A stretch of 64,000 nt of DNA from NCBI GenBank assembly GCA_015227615.1, contig JAALGZ010000005.1, positions 1,860,001-1,924,000 of the forward strand, in the 5' to 3' direction. Shown piece by piece: positions 46,029 to 59,165 of this stretch. The notes under the pieces are model-generated. The model was not told the DNA's origin, did no database searches, and saw only the letters and a list, made by a program, of their open reading frames with translations. A program made the translations under genes and the position numbers. Every line of letters begins with the position of its first letter. Within the stretch, counting starts at the first letter, position 1. The DNA comes from Labyrinthula sp. Ha (taxonomy: Eukaryota > Sar > Bigyra > Labyrinthulida > Labyrinthulaceae).

Positions 46029-47090
46029 TTATATACGCAAACTATACCTTTGGGTAACAATAGGGCTAAAAGACATATTAGAAGTTTCCATTAAATCAAC
46101 CTCCTGTTGTTGTCTTTTTGCTTTATACGAACAACACTGATCTGAACCAGGAATAACAAATCGACTGTAAACAGCGTATAAAGGAAGAAGAGAAAGACAT
46201 GAAACTCCAACAAGAACAGGATGTATCAACAATGTTACGTGAAGTCTATTTAGTTTTGAAATAACAAACAAAGGTCCAAGGAAATTAACTAGCGCAACAA
46301 CTTGAGCTGTTAAAAGTTGGTAATACTTTAACTTTTGAGACAGAGTATATAACTTATTAGTTTTTTCTGAGCTTGCACCTATTTCATTGCATTGTATAGT
46401 AAGTTCAACAAGTGCTTTAATAACAGCTGCTAAAATAGATGTTTGCAAATAGAGTAATATCCAAGTTGTGAGTACTTGTAGAACAAACGTTAGTTGAATG
46501 AATAGACTTAAGTCTAGAGTTTCATGCAAAACAGCAACTACAATAGGTAGAATGGGAACGCAGTTTAGACCATAGCCAAGTACCAAAAATAGTTTCAGAA
46601 TTTGATCTTTCTTTTTAGTGAATCCAAATATTCCAAGCATTCCTTTGACAAGTTGGAGAAATGCCAAGCTTCCTGCATTAATAAGAATCAATGCGAAAAA
46701 GAATAGAAGTGAATTGACTTTTCCTTCCACACTGTGAAAGTCATTGTCAAGAAACCATCCATTTATTGACCAGAAGAATAATGCGATAGAACCAAGACAC
46801 AGGCTTCCAAGAATAAACAAGTTTTTTCTTGTTAGCTTCCGTTCTCGTGCCGCGGAGTTCTGCACAACTCCAACTTTTAGAAACTTCAGATGTCGCTTGT
46901 TGGAAACTGTGTACGCGACAAACACGAAGGCGGAGATTAGGACCATAAATCCGTGAATACCAACTACAAGCGCGGAGATTTTGTTGGTCAAAGGTTGGTA
47001 GTGCTCAAATAGAGAAATGTCGCATAGAGTTGAGTTGCTGGTACTAAGAAAGGGTAGCTCACAATCTTGGTCTTTCTTCAAATGTACCAT
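46029..47090 (-). CDS. Seven-transmembrane protein, orphan
   Basis: This 353-residue single-exon gene has about seven hydrophobic segments at 38-61, 91-114, 126-148, 165-188, 195-226, 256-277 and 284-307. An N-terminal tail of about 37 residues follows, with two Cys (10, 23) and one N-glycosylation sequon (N19), consistent with an outside N-terminus. There is no cleavable signal peptide. The loop after segment 1 is basic (SNKRHLKFLK, ARERKLTRKN), which supports a cytosolic location, and the C-terminal tail of about 45 residues is basic then Ser/Thr-rich. The topology is GPCR-like, but I see no rhodopsin-family DRY or NPxxY motif. A receptor or transporter role is therefore only suggested by topology. 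It stands alone between two long spacers. Confidence 0.75.
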   Translation of the reverse strand: MVHLKKDQDCELPFLSTSNSTLCDISLFEHYQPLTNKISALVVGIHGFMVLISAFVFVAYTVSNKRHLKFLKVGVVQNSAARERKLTRKNLFILGSLCLGSIALFFWSINGWFLDNDFHSVEGKVNSLLFFFALILINAGSLAFLQLVKGMLGIFGFTKKKDQILKLFLVLGYGLNCVPILPIVVAVLHETLDLSLFIQLTFVLQVLTTWILLYLQTSILAAVIKALVELTIQCNEIGASSEKTNKLYTLSQKLKYYQLLTAQVVALVNFLGPLFVISKLNRLHVTLLIHPVLVGVSCLSLLPLYAVYSRFVIPGSDQCCSYKAKRQQQEVDLMETSNMSFSPIVTQRYSLRI

Positions 47091-50000
47091 ACTTGGTCGA
47101 TAAATTAGTTGGTTTCGGAGAATAAAATGATAAACAAGCTATGTCTGGAATACTAGGTTTTCCTATGAAACCGGAGAGTTTGTATTTGCTAGAAAAAAGA
47201 TTTTGTAGTACGGGAATAATCTGGTGAGTAAAAGTATGTAGATATAATTATTTAAAAGTAGGATTGTTTCTCGTGAAATCCATGCTTTTTGTAGAGAACG
47301 TCTCCGAGTTCCCGTGAATGTTTGTACTTAAGGAACGTGTTCCCAATTCCCAGCAGTTGAACTCTTTCCCGAAAAAACCCGGTACGGAAATACTTTCCGG
47401 TACTGCTCCAGATACCGTCCCGTAATCTTTCCGATGGGTGTATTCTTTGATTTTCTTTTTGGGACCCCTCATTTTATTAAAATTACCCAATAGTAAGAAC
47501 TGCATTCGTGCATGGAGAACACAACTAGATGTTTATAAAGGAGAAACTATTTTTTTTGGTTAGGCAGTCTGGTCTTGCTTCCTTGCTACCGGTGACCTTG
47601 TAACCAACAATGTTTCTGCTAAAGATCGCGCAAACCACAAAAACATTTTTACTGCTTGACTAACTCATGGTTTTAGGTGCTGATCATCTTTTGAGAGCGA
47701 TTACTAAGTTAAGGATAATACATTCAAGTTGGATCCTAAATATTCTGCCAGTTAACTTAGTTCACTCAAATTTCACAGAGCCTTTACCTTTTCTAGTAGG
47801 AAAATCCAATAAAATAACCAACCATTTTCTGCCCTAGTTAGCATATACCCAAAGATTAATTGCATACACTTTAGATAAAAATTGGGGCCAATACGGATGC
47901 CCCGTCAAGTTCAAGAATACCACTCCTTTGCTCGAGTCTTCATTTACTGAAGAACTTTGAAGAGTTAACAAATACGAAATACAAAATACTTAATCACTGA
48001 AATTATCATTTAAACTTGATGTAGATTAGATTGTCTTAGTAAGTTCGTGATTTTTCGACCCAATATGATGATGTGGGGCTATTTACTCACATCCTTTCTT
48101 AAAACTGTGACTAATATCATTAGTTGCTTTTGATAATACCTCAATACATCTTTTATTCCGCAGAAGCTCCATCTAACTGCTTAAAATGCCAAACATCCAT
48201 CCTTGTCTAGAGCAAAATCTTGAATCTCGCTGCTACTATGCCTGCACAGTTTTGTAAGCTAATCATGTATGGTTTAGTAAGCTAAGAGAATGCGCAGCCA
48301 CGTAGAATTTATGTTTAACGGCCTAAATGCACTTACTGTGAATCTATTTGGATGGAGAAAACATGGTCTCATTTTTCGTATCGTCCAAAAGGCAACAACC
48401 TTAAAGACATATTGCAAATCTGGTTAGGAAACTAAGTTTTACTACAAGTAGATGCCAGGCTTCACCGATGCTTCATTTAATACGTGTTTTCTGTTAGACT
48501 ATCAACAACTTGAAGAAGTTATACTGGTTTAAAAATTCTGTTACATTATCCACTCCTTGATGCTAAAGAGGGATTAACCTACCAAACTTCTTTTGATTGA
48601 TTTAACAGGACAATTATACTGCATAGAGTTTTGGCCTACTGAACGAAGTATTGAGAGAAAAAACTGATCTACACCGGTATAGTACTCGGTGACCAACGGC
48701 TAACACATATGTTTCCCTTCTTTCTACTTGTTCAACGCAGATATTTCCCAAAGCTACGACAAGCTAAGCCAAACTAATCATTCTTAAGATAGGTGATTTT
48801 CCTTGGCATCTATTTGATTTTCTCGGGGAAATTACGGAGCTGAATTGTTAACTAGAACTTGTTCGGATGCTTCTAGGCGAGAACGCCAACAGATTGCTTT
48901 TCTTAATCTATAATTAAGTTCAGGATTGACCTGCCTCGGGAGTGAGTTGGTGTGATGCATTTGATCTACTCCGGGCAACGGGAAGCAAGTTGCGGGAGTG
49001 GTTTCACAATACTGTGTTAGACATGGGGCTTTTGTATCAACCCGTCGGCTGTCGAACGAGCATTGCCATACAAAGGACCTTATCTAAAATGAACTGGTAG
49101 AACAAATTCCGTTGTTTTCTGAAAGAAACTCTTGGAATTCAAGTTCCAATAGTCCTTTGATGTTCAATGAGCGGTATGTAAAGAAGAAATATGTTGACTG
49201 AATTCGAACTTTGGTACATTCTGCTATAACTTCTTAGATTAAGTAAAGCTAAGGAAAGTTTCGGAAACGGAGGTGAATTTTGCAATGATGCAAAAAATTG
49301 AGTTGTAACAGTTAGGATTCCCTGTATCATTAGCATTTCTTAGATATTTTTTCAATTACTCTAATACAACTTAAGTTCGCTGAAATGTTAATTTAGAACT
49401 ATATAGTAAGAAACTGAGCCGAGTGTCGATGCAAGCAATATTCTGAAAATATATTCGAGGATAATTCTAGCGAAGATTCACACACTCCTCAAATTTTGAC
49501 GCTATAGAAGCAACCCTCAATGTAATTATCCGTTTAGCAAATATCCTTTCTTTGCATAAGAAAATTCCTTGGTGCGGCAGAGTATCCAGAATCGTGCAAC
49601 AACTGCCATGCTTACGCCTCATAAGAATATAGAAGTAGTACCTCACTGTCTAAACTCTACATACACCGAGTTTAATATCATGAAATAGAGAACTATATAC
49701 TATCAAACTTATAAAAAATGGGGGCAATTTATATCAACAAATATTCTCATGTTAAAGTCCAGATTCTAGTGTGATAAAAACCTTTCTTTGATACGTGTAT
49801 GAGCAGTTTTCATACGTAGGAAGTGATTATTATTGTACCCCGCCTGATTTCCCTTGGTCGCAGTGAAATAGTGTAGTTCAAATTTTGTTCAAACATAACT
49901 TTTCAACATATTAAATAAATACAGGTATAGATATATTGCCTAGAGGGACCAATTTTTTCAACGGCGATAGATGCATTTTGCTCTATTTTGATTCCGCTTA

Positions 50001-53000
50001 GTTCTTGTTACCGTTAATCTTGATTTCTATCTCTGAGAAACAAATTAAAAAAAACGGCACCTAATGTAGAGAATCAGAAGAATTATTTTGCAGTGGTTTA
50101 ATTCGTTGTATCTCATTTCAGGTATATGCTCAGTTATGATTGCTGCATTGTGTTGAAATTCTACTTGATTTTAGTCCTCTAACCTTAGCACCAATGTCTT
50201 GAGTGTATCAACAGACCGAAAGCTTCCCGGCAACAGTATTACCGAAAGCAAGTATTTTCATTCATTGGTGAAAGATAGTTTTATTCACTCTATTGCAGGC
50301 AACTGGCCGTTATCTCAATATTGAATTCTATTGTCAGTTGTTACACCCAGTGACAGTTGCCGCGACCTAGCAAGAACATTATACACAAGTCACCAGAGTT
50401 ATAACCGGGTTACATATAGGATTTTAATTGTTGATGATTTGTTGTACATTCTCCTCCGTTTCGGCTAGAAATACTTATTATCATAACAGTGGACAGAATT
50501 CAGCAGTTGTTGTTTGACTGAACTACCGAAATATCAATGGGATGTATATAAAGTACGAAGATTACAGATATATATATATGACGTATTTTGGGAGATCTCT
50601 CAGACTAAAAGCTTTTTTTCCTTAGGTTAAAAACAAACAAGCCCGGTCAAAGGCTTAAAACAAATTCTTTGAGTGGATTAAACATTAAAAAAATAAACGA
50701 AAAGCAATTTCTATAGTACAATGGGTACTAATGTCTGCAAAACCCGAAGATATACAATTTGTTATCTTAAATACATGCTCAGTACCGCATAACACGGGGT
50801 ACTTAGCGAAAAAAAATCCAGTCATATTATATTAACGAGATTGGCTTCTGCACAAATTTGTTTTAGCGTTATTTTATTCAATCCAGTGTAAAACATACGA
50901 TATACCTGCTTTTCTATAATCTTTGCTAGTTACTGACATGTATTTGTATAATTAATAGTGATAAAAACTTAAATTTAATTTGCTTCTGTTACAACATAAT
51001 GGAGACTGAAATTAGATATTCATAGAGTTCAATTTCGTATATATTTTGAGAAACAGTAGCTCAGTTATGAGTATTGAAAAGTTGAGTTGGTAACCACGTC
51101 AAACTTTTCCAAATATCTATGTCCTTGGTTCGTAGAAAAATTTAAGGAGTTTTCTAGTACAAATTTTAAAGCAACCTGAAATACTAGGGACTTTACATAC
51201 TTTTCTCAGTTTCTGAAATGACGGAAACATGGTACTTTCTTAGGAAATTATGCATGATACTCCCAAGCCAAAAATAAATTGTTTGTAGGTCTATACTCCA
51301 TACTCTCTTGGTTGGGGAGATTTGTTGGATCTATGAACGAATAATTCACTTGGTATTGCAGGAATTAGAGTTGAGAAAAGCGGCAACTTGCTCCAATACC
51401 GAGTTTTCCTTGAAAAAACATTCAAATCTTTCGCAGGCTCGTATAAAAGCTAAAATTTCCTGTTCTTTTGCAGCTGGATGTTACCCAGAGCAAGAATTTA
51501 TAGAATTATGACAACACTGAGAGATTACACATTTTCAGGTGCGTAGACATTTAGTGCTATACTTTTCTGGGTGAGTTTTGTTTTGATTACAATGAAAAAG
51601 AGTATAAATAATTTAGAAAATTTTATATAAGATTTGGTTTGATTCGTTTTTAGGGATCTAGAAGCCTGAGAGCATGTAGATATGTGTTCTCCGTGATATT
51701 ACGCTTGCATGTGTGTGTGTTTCTTTGAACATCATTAAGTTCAATAAGGATAATACTTAGAAATAGACTTTTTAAAGGCTTCGGGTACTTATTGGACTCA
51801 ACTAATTTGAAAAAATGCATGTTTTGAGAGGTTTTTTAGTCAGGAATACCTGGTTAGTGAGAATACCGTATTTGAGAAAGATTTTCCCGTAAAAACTAAG
51901 AAGTAGTACTTTCCTCATTTTCAGCAATCATAATTTTCATAATTTTTTATTATTTTAATTATAAAGCCTTATACTAGGATATGTTATGTAAACTTCGGAA
52001 TATGCAAAAGAATTTGTAGATAAGTTGAGAGAGTATGTCAGATTATATTGTCATTTTAGTAGTTTTTTAAGTATTCGTCTATACAGCTATAAAACTCCGT
52101 ACAAAAGAATTGTATTGGCCGGTGTAATCCTTAGATTAAAGGACAGAAAGACACCAGCTAACTTATAAAAGGAATATAAGATTCTTCTTAAATTCCTCCT
52201 GGGCAATATGAAATAGATCTGTCTGAGTTTTGCAGTATGTTGCCCAATACTACTCTTAAACTGCTATGCCTCTACTTGTCATATATAATACAAAGCATGT
52301 TCAAAAGGTCTTAGTGAAGATTAATTTTACTTTTTAAAACTTTAAAAGCGCCAAGAAGGTAGTAATAGCTCTGGAGTACTTCATTGGAAATCCACGTTGA
52401 CCAGAAAATAATAGAAAACAATCATAGAGTGTTCAACTCTTATCATTCTATTAAAAGAGTTTTCTAGATATCTTTCTAATTTTTTTAACCTGTGGCAATT
52501 ATGCTATAGCTTAATACAGAGAAATATTCAGGGAAACTTAAATCACCTCCTAAAGTTAGCCATCTGGGAATTCTCATTGGTCACATATAATAAAGAAAAT
52601 TATCGTGCTTAACGGTAATCATAAATTTAAAGATTCGGGATCTCTATTGACACCATTCATGCGATAATAACTAGTTTTCAAAATGTACTGCTTTCTCAAT
52701 AGATGGACCCCCACTTGTAAAAATTCTATCAAAAAGCTACCTAACATATATAGAGAAAAGGGCTTGGGGGTATTCTGCGCGAATTTCCATGTACTCTATT
52801 AATACAATAAAAGCAAAGCACATCAGTAAGCAATAAAACAATGACTAAATTATCACAGAATTTCATTTACACATTCTATAAAAAATCGAATGGATAAATT
52901 TGCTCATGAGATTCATTAAATATCATCTGATGTTAATAAATTCACTTGTTGTATCTCCTGATAAAACAAATTTTCAGAATCAGTTAGAAAAAAATTTCCC

Positions 53001-56000
53001 AAGACCATTAAATGGTTTGAAAAACATTTACAGGCATTGCTACTGGCTTATCATATTTATTCCATGCGAATTCCTAGCCACCATGCCCAAGCCATCTACT
53101 GGGAGTTCAAAAGAATTTTCGGTTACTCTGTCGGCTGCTGTTTAGAAAATCCAGGTTGCAATATTTGATTTATTTAAACGAGTCCGTAAGATATTTAAAT
53201 ATATTAAAATTTAGTCAACAACTCAGGTTACGGCAACTGCTTTCTCTGTGCTTTGTTACCAAAGGTTCCTTCTTTAGGATTTAAACTTGTTTAGATATCT
53301 CCCTTTCACGAATACCTATGAGACTATAGTATGGTTAGTTTCTAACACTAATGTTAATGCCATTCTTAGGCTTTAGATCACTTCCCAATACATATTTGGC
53401 TGTTTTTGCTACCTTAGTTAACAAGAAGTTTGTCATGTCCCTATAGGAAATTCTAAGGTGTAGGGATTTAGACAATAAAAAAATTTTGATCTTATGTCTC
53501 TGTTGCGGGGCCAAGAACTAAGTGCCTAAAACAAGCACATGTAACCCATTAAAACCTACGCCATAAGGTCTAAGACATATTAACTGCTACACACGATAAC
53601 ATTATATTCCACCCGATCACTCAATTGCACTTAATGTACCATTGCATACATGTGGGATAAAGACCCCACAGTCGTTGGACACGGTAAATTCCTAATCAAC
53701 ACAATGTTCCACCAATCTACTTCATATCCTACTTTTATTTCATGAAAATGCTCTTAGTAAAACAGATACGATATGAATGACATAGGATGAGCTGTGCTAT
53801 TTTAATATTCTTTTCAAAAAATTAAGGATTAAATGTGAGATGTGGTGTAGAAAAATAAATTTAATACAAATATTTTAAGTTATTATTTTATGTGCTAACT
53901 ATTTCAACTTCATAGAAAGAGACCCCAGCTAAGCATCAAGCCTTAAATCATTCAACACTTGTCAAATTCTAATGCCTTTCTTTTCAAAAATTGCCCTGGA
54001 AATAACCATTGATACTTAGTCTTTGGAGCATAATGACGTAGCTATACAGCAAGATCAATAGTACATGTTATTTGCATTTAAGTAAATTTTACTATGTAGA
54101 AACCCTTTTTAGGAGTGTAAAATTCTTTTAAGAAGAAATAAGATCCTTCAAAAAGGAAATCTTTCTTTTTAGATGTGGGAAAACTTCTAACAGCTGTATT
54201 TAAGCTTTCTGTGATGTAAATTGGCTGAGTAATATAGGAAATTGATTTCATTGATGTAACCAAACCTAGCGAAGATCAATCGCTTTAGGTATGTATATGT
54301 AGGTTTCTTACTTAGATAGCAATATTTAAATATTCTGATGTGCCCAAAGAGCCCAAGGAAGCAAAAATGTACTAGGTAAAGGTAGCTTCTACTTGATAAA
54401 ATTAAGCATCATATATATTCTCAAGATCGACTTAATCTCTTTAAATATGTCCCATTTATTTATTAACATACTCTTCGGTTAGAGCTTTATTAGGATTGAG
54501 CTTAAGCTAAATGATTTATATTATTAATTCCGCACTTAAGTTCATTTTTTGACCAATCTAGCTTTTATTCTCGGTGATCAAGGGTATTAAACCTCTATCA
54601 TTACAGTTAATAATCATCTCAATCAAATATTATTTTTAAATACCAATTTCGCTATCGGGTTTAGCTATTATGTTTCCTCATCTGTGACAAACCTATCCAA
54701 CAGAGCTCTGGAAACAATCTTAATTCAAATTTTTATTTTGGGGAATTCGCTTTAATTAGTCTGTTATAGTTGGTTATTACGGATTCAATTAAAGTTTCGT
54801 GTCAGGTCTTTAATAGTTAAGAAGCGAGCATACAATAAAGCCCATTAAGACACATTTTCTTTCCTAATATAAAAAATTGAAGAACTCAGGCAATAATTCT
54901 ATATCAACCGGGTAGATAAATTTCCGTTTCTTTGCAATAAAATATTTTTGTCTTCGAGTTTACACTATATTGTTTCATATTAACTTCTTTATCCAATAAG
55001 TATCTGGGCTTCTAAATGCTGATGTTTTTTTAAGTTATCGCAAGAACCGTAATGGTACAAGTTTAAGAGATATTTGATATGTCTGATCAAAATGAACAGG
55101 TCCAATAAATTATGAAAAATATAAGATCTTTCTATTAATTTCAGTTATTCCTTCTAGAAAATTAATTCAAGATTACGCTTCCCATAGTTACAATAATAAA
55201 AGAGGATAGTAAGTTCTTAGACCACGCCTAGAGATTCTTAGGAGATATTCAAAATTTCTCGAGAGTAAAACATCTTTTAAATGATCTCATGATTTTCAGG
55301 CATTCAGACCTATCTTTTGTTTTGCCATAATTATAATGATTATTTGGTCTTACGGAGTTTTCATGAAACTTCAAAGTTTGTATGTTTTAGGGTGAAGAAA
55401 TAATTAAATTGTATCCCGAGAACATAATTTACGAGGGTTCTTGACCTTGTGTTTGGCCAAAAGTATAAGTTCTAATTGGATTTTTTGCTCGGTTTTTATA
55501 TAGAAGTTTCTATCAACTATAGAACAAACAATTTAAGATCATATCAAACAGTCCATTTTAAATTATTGAGATTCTAAAACTTTAAGACACATTGCCAATA
55601 CATGCTATCTAGCTTACACTACTTCAAAAATTATAATCGTGAATTTATGATGCTCCCTTTCTACGGATTATTTTATTTAGCAAAGTTTAAAGGTGTCTTT
55701 TCAGAGACCTCTAAGATAGTTCTCAGTTCATAGAAGACAACTGGTGTAAATAACATGCCTTTATTGGGCAAAATGTAAAATGTCCTTGATTTTAGCCATA
55801 TTAAATTTCCTTGGGCCACAAAAATCAATAGGAAAGTTTAGAATAGCTCTATAACTATTTTGCCGCAGTTTCAATATCACCTTTATGATACTATCGAAGA
55901 TGCTTCATTTATTATATTGCGAGCAGGTCATAAAGGCAACCTACACCTCTTGAAAATAAGTTATAATAGTCATAAAAGATAGAAAGCTTGTCGACAGTTT

Positions 56001-57741
56001 CTAAGAACTCAAAATATCTTTAAAACTAGATCCAGCTATTTTATCTGTAAGATTTTATCAGACCTGGTCAAATTAGTACAATAAACCGCGATACCTGAAC
56101 ATGACGTGTACAATACATATTTCTTTTTTTTAGTTGGAATCTGCATCGAGCACTACGTTGGTACACATAAGTTGCTGTGGTTAAAAGAAAATTAATATTA
56201 TAATCTATTTAAGAATTGGGTGTCTATTGATATTTTGTACCTTTGAAGAGAGGGGTTTAAAGGGTAATTCCCCTGAATCTAGTGATCTTCGGGAAACCAA
56301 ACAATCAAGAGTAATGGGACAAAGAACTATTCCATAGAAGATTTAACTCTCCGAAAGCTATAAAAACTGAGAAGGTTATACTCTAAATAAAATTTGAAGG
56401 CTCTGTTATTCTGATTCACTATAAATCAGAAACAAGTTACTAAGAGGAAAATGTTTTCACAAATTGCAACCTTGAGAGTACGGAATCTATTAACTTCGCA
56501 GTAATCTCCCGAAATTTCACGTTATAAAATCCAAAACAGCTAAGAATCAATGGAATGGCTTCTACAATAGGTTTTAAGAAATTTACTAGTGTGCTGCAAA
56601 AAATAAGATATTTGGGTATAATTCTGTTTTTTCTAACTTCAGTTAGAGTAGTACCTAGTGTTAATAATAGAAGAAGAGTCATCAAAACTTAATTGATATT
56701 ATCAAAAGTTCTGAGTTTAATATTTTTTTGGTCTTTGATTTTCTTAATATAATGCTTGAGTTCTACTGATATATTACAATTAGATATCAGATTCGAAGAA
56801 ATAATCAGTAACTATTTGTTAATGGTTTTGATTCTGAGTATCGATAAATGGATTGAGATTTTTATTTTTATGAAATGATTCTGATTTTATTCTCATTATC
56901 AATACGAGATTTCGGTACCCGAGGTTTTGCCAATTGGCCAGAAAAATGTTTAGTCTTTGCACAATATGAAAGTCCAAATTAAAAGGCCACATGGTCCGAA
57001 AATAGGGTTGTACTAGAATATACCTGAGCCATATTAACCAAATTTTGAAGATTTTTCAAAAATAAGAAATTATTTATTTTGCTTTAACCCAAGGTCGTGT
57101 GACCGAATCTTGTATTGACTATCAATAATTAATCAAAATCGTTTGGGAAATATCAGATTCAATCAATGAGAAAAGTAGAGTCAGAAACTTCTTAGTGAAT
57201 CATCAAGAAATATAATCCGATTCCTAGCCACATGATCCAGTTAATTTCCTAAGCTCAAATCCAATACGGTGTCGTTATTTAGTGTCAGGAGGCACCACAA
57301 GTGTCCTCACTACCCCTTTCTACTTCCAACTGAAAACTCATGGGATAATATTATGCTTGGCTTACCATAGAAGACAGCTATGAGTAAAAAAATATTGCTA
57401 ATGTAGATTGAAGGTTTCATTGGGTAGATCGGTCTAGTTCATCAAATCGGTTTCATCTACAACATGGTGTACGGAACAAGCCATGTTCTAGTGAAACCCT
57501 TTCAGAAAAATGACTTTACCCGAGCAAACTTCAAGCTTATATTATTCATTAGTGATGAATCTTATAGAAAACAGTCAATTGACTACTTTATCTCAACAAT
57601 AAAGGGAGTATTTAATCGCTCGCGGTGCACCAATATATTCACGATATGTCAAATGATAACTTTCCTTAATTAGCTCGAGATGGAGTTACTGTGGAAAGCT
57701 TTCAAAAGAACATAAAAGAGATTCTCCAGCAAAGATAGCCG
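47091..57741. other. Gene-poor spacer, 10.6 kb
   Basis: This is the longest stretch without a recognisable gene. It contains a locally GC-richer patch at about 48.85-49.1 kb, a short GT microsatellite near 51711-51719, and one copy of the dispersed repeat at about 56.8-57.2 kb. Short open frames (51308-51511, 52900-53145, 54078-54263, 56440-56685, 57464-57673) are at chance length and show no domain. Confidence 0.6.
56815..57240. repeat. Dispersed AT-rich repeat, copy C, with imperfect inverted ends
   Basis: This is the best-delimited copy. The left end TTTTGATTCTGAGTATCGAT (from about 56826) pairs imperfectly with the right-end complement TTTTGATTAATTATTGATAG (ending about 57140). Inside are the shared blocks TGATTTTATTCTCATTATCA, ATTTATTTTGCTTTAACCCA and GGTCGTGTGACCG. 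Similarity to copy A continues about 70 bp past the inverted end, so the true border is uncertain. It is non-coding. Confidence 0.6.

Positions 57742-59165
<1,424 letters not shown>

Noticed and set aside
49200-49220. Possible tRNA T-loop word (TTCGAA)
   Set aside because: Flanking bases do not pair as a T-arm and no acceptor or anticodon stem is present. No tRNA gene was found anywhere in the window.
52510-52535. ACAGAGA word as in U6 snRNA
   Set aside because: The next conserved U6 blocks are absent; the heptamer alone occurs by chance.
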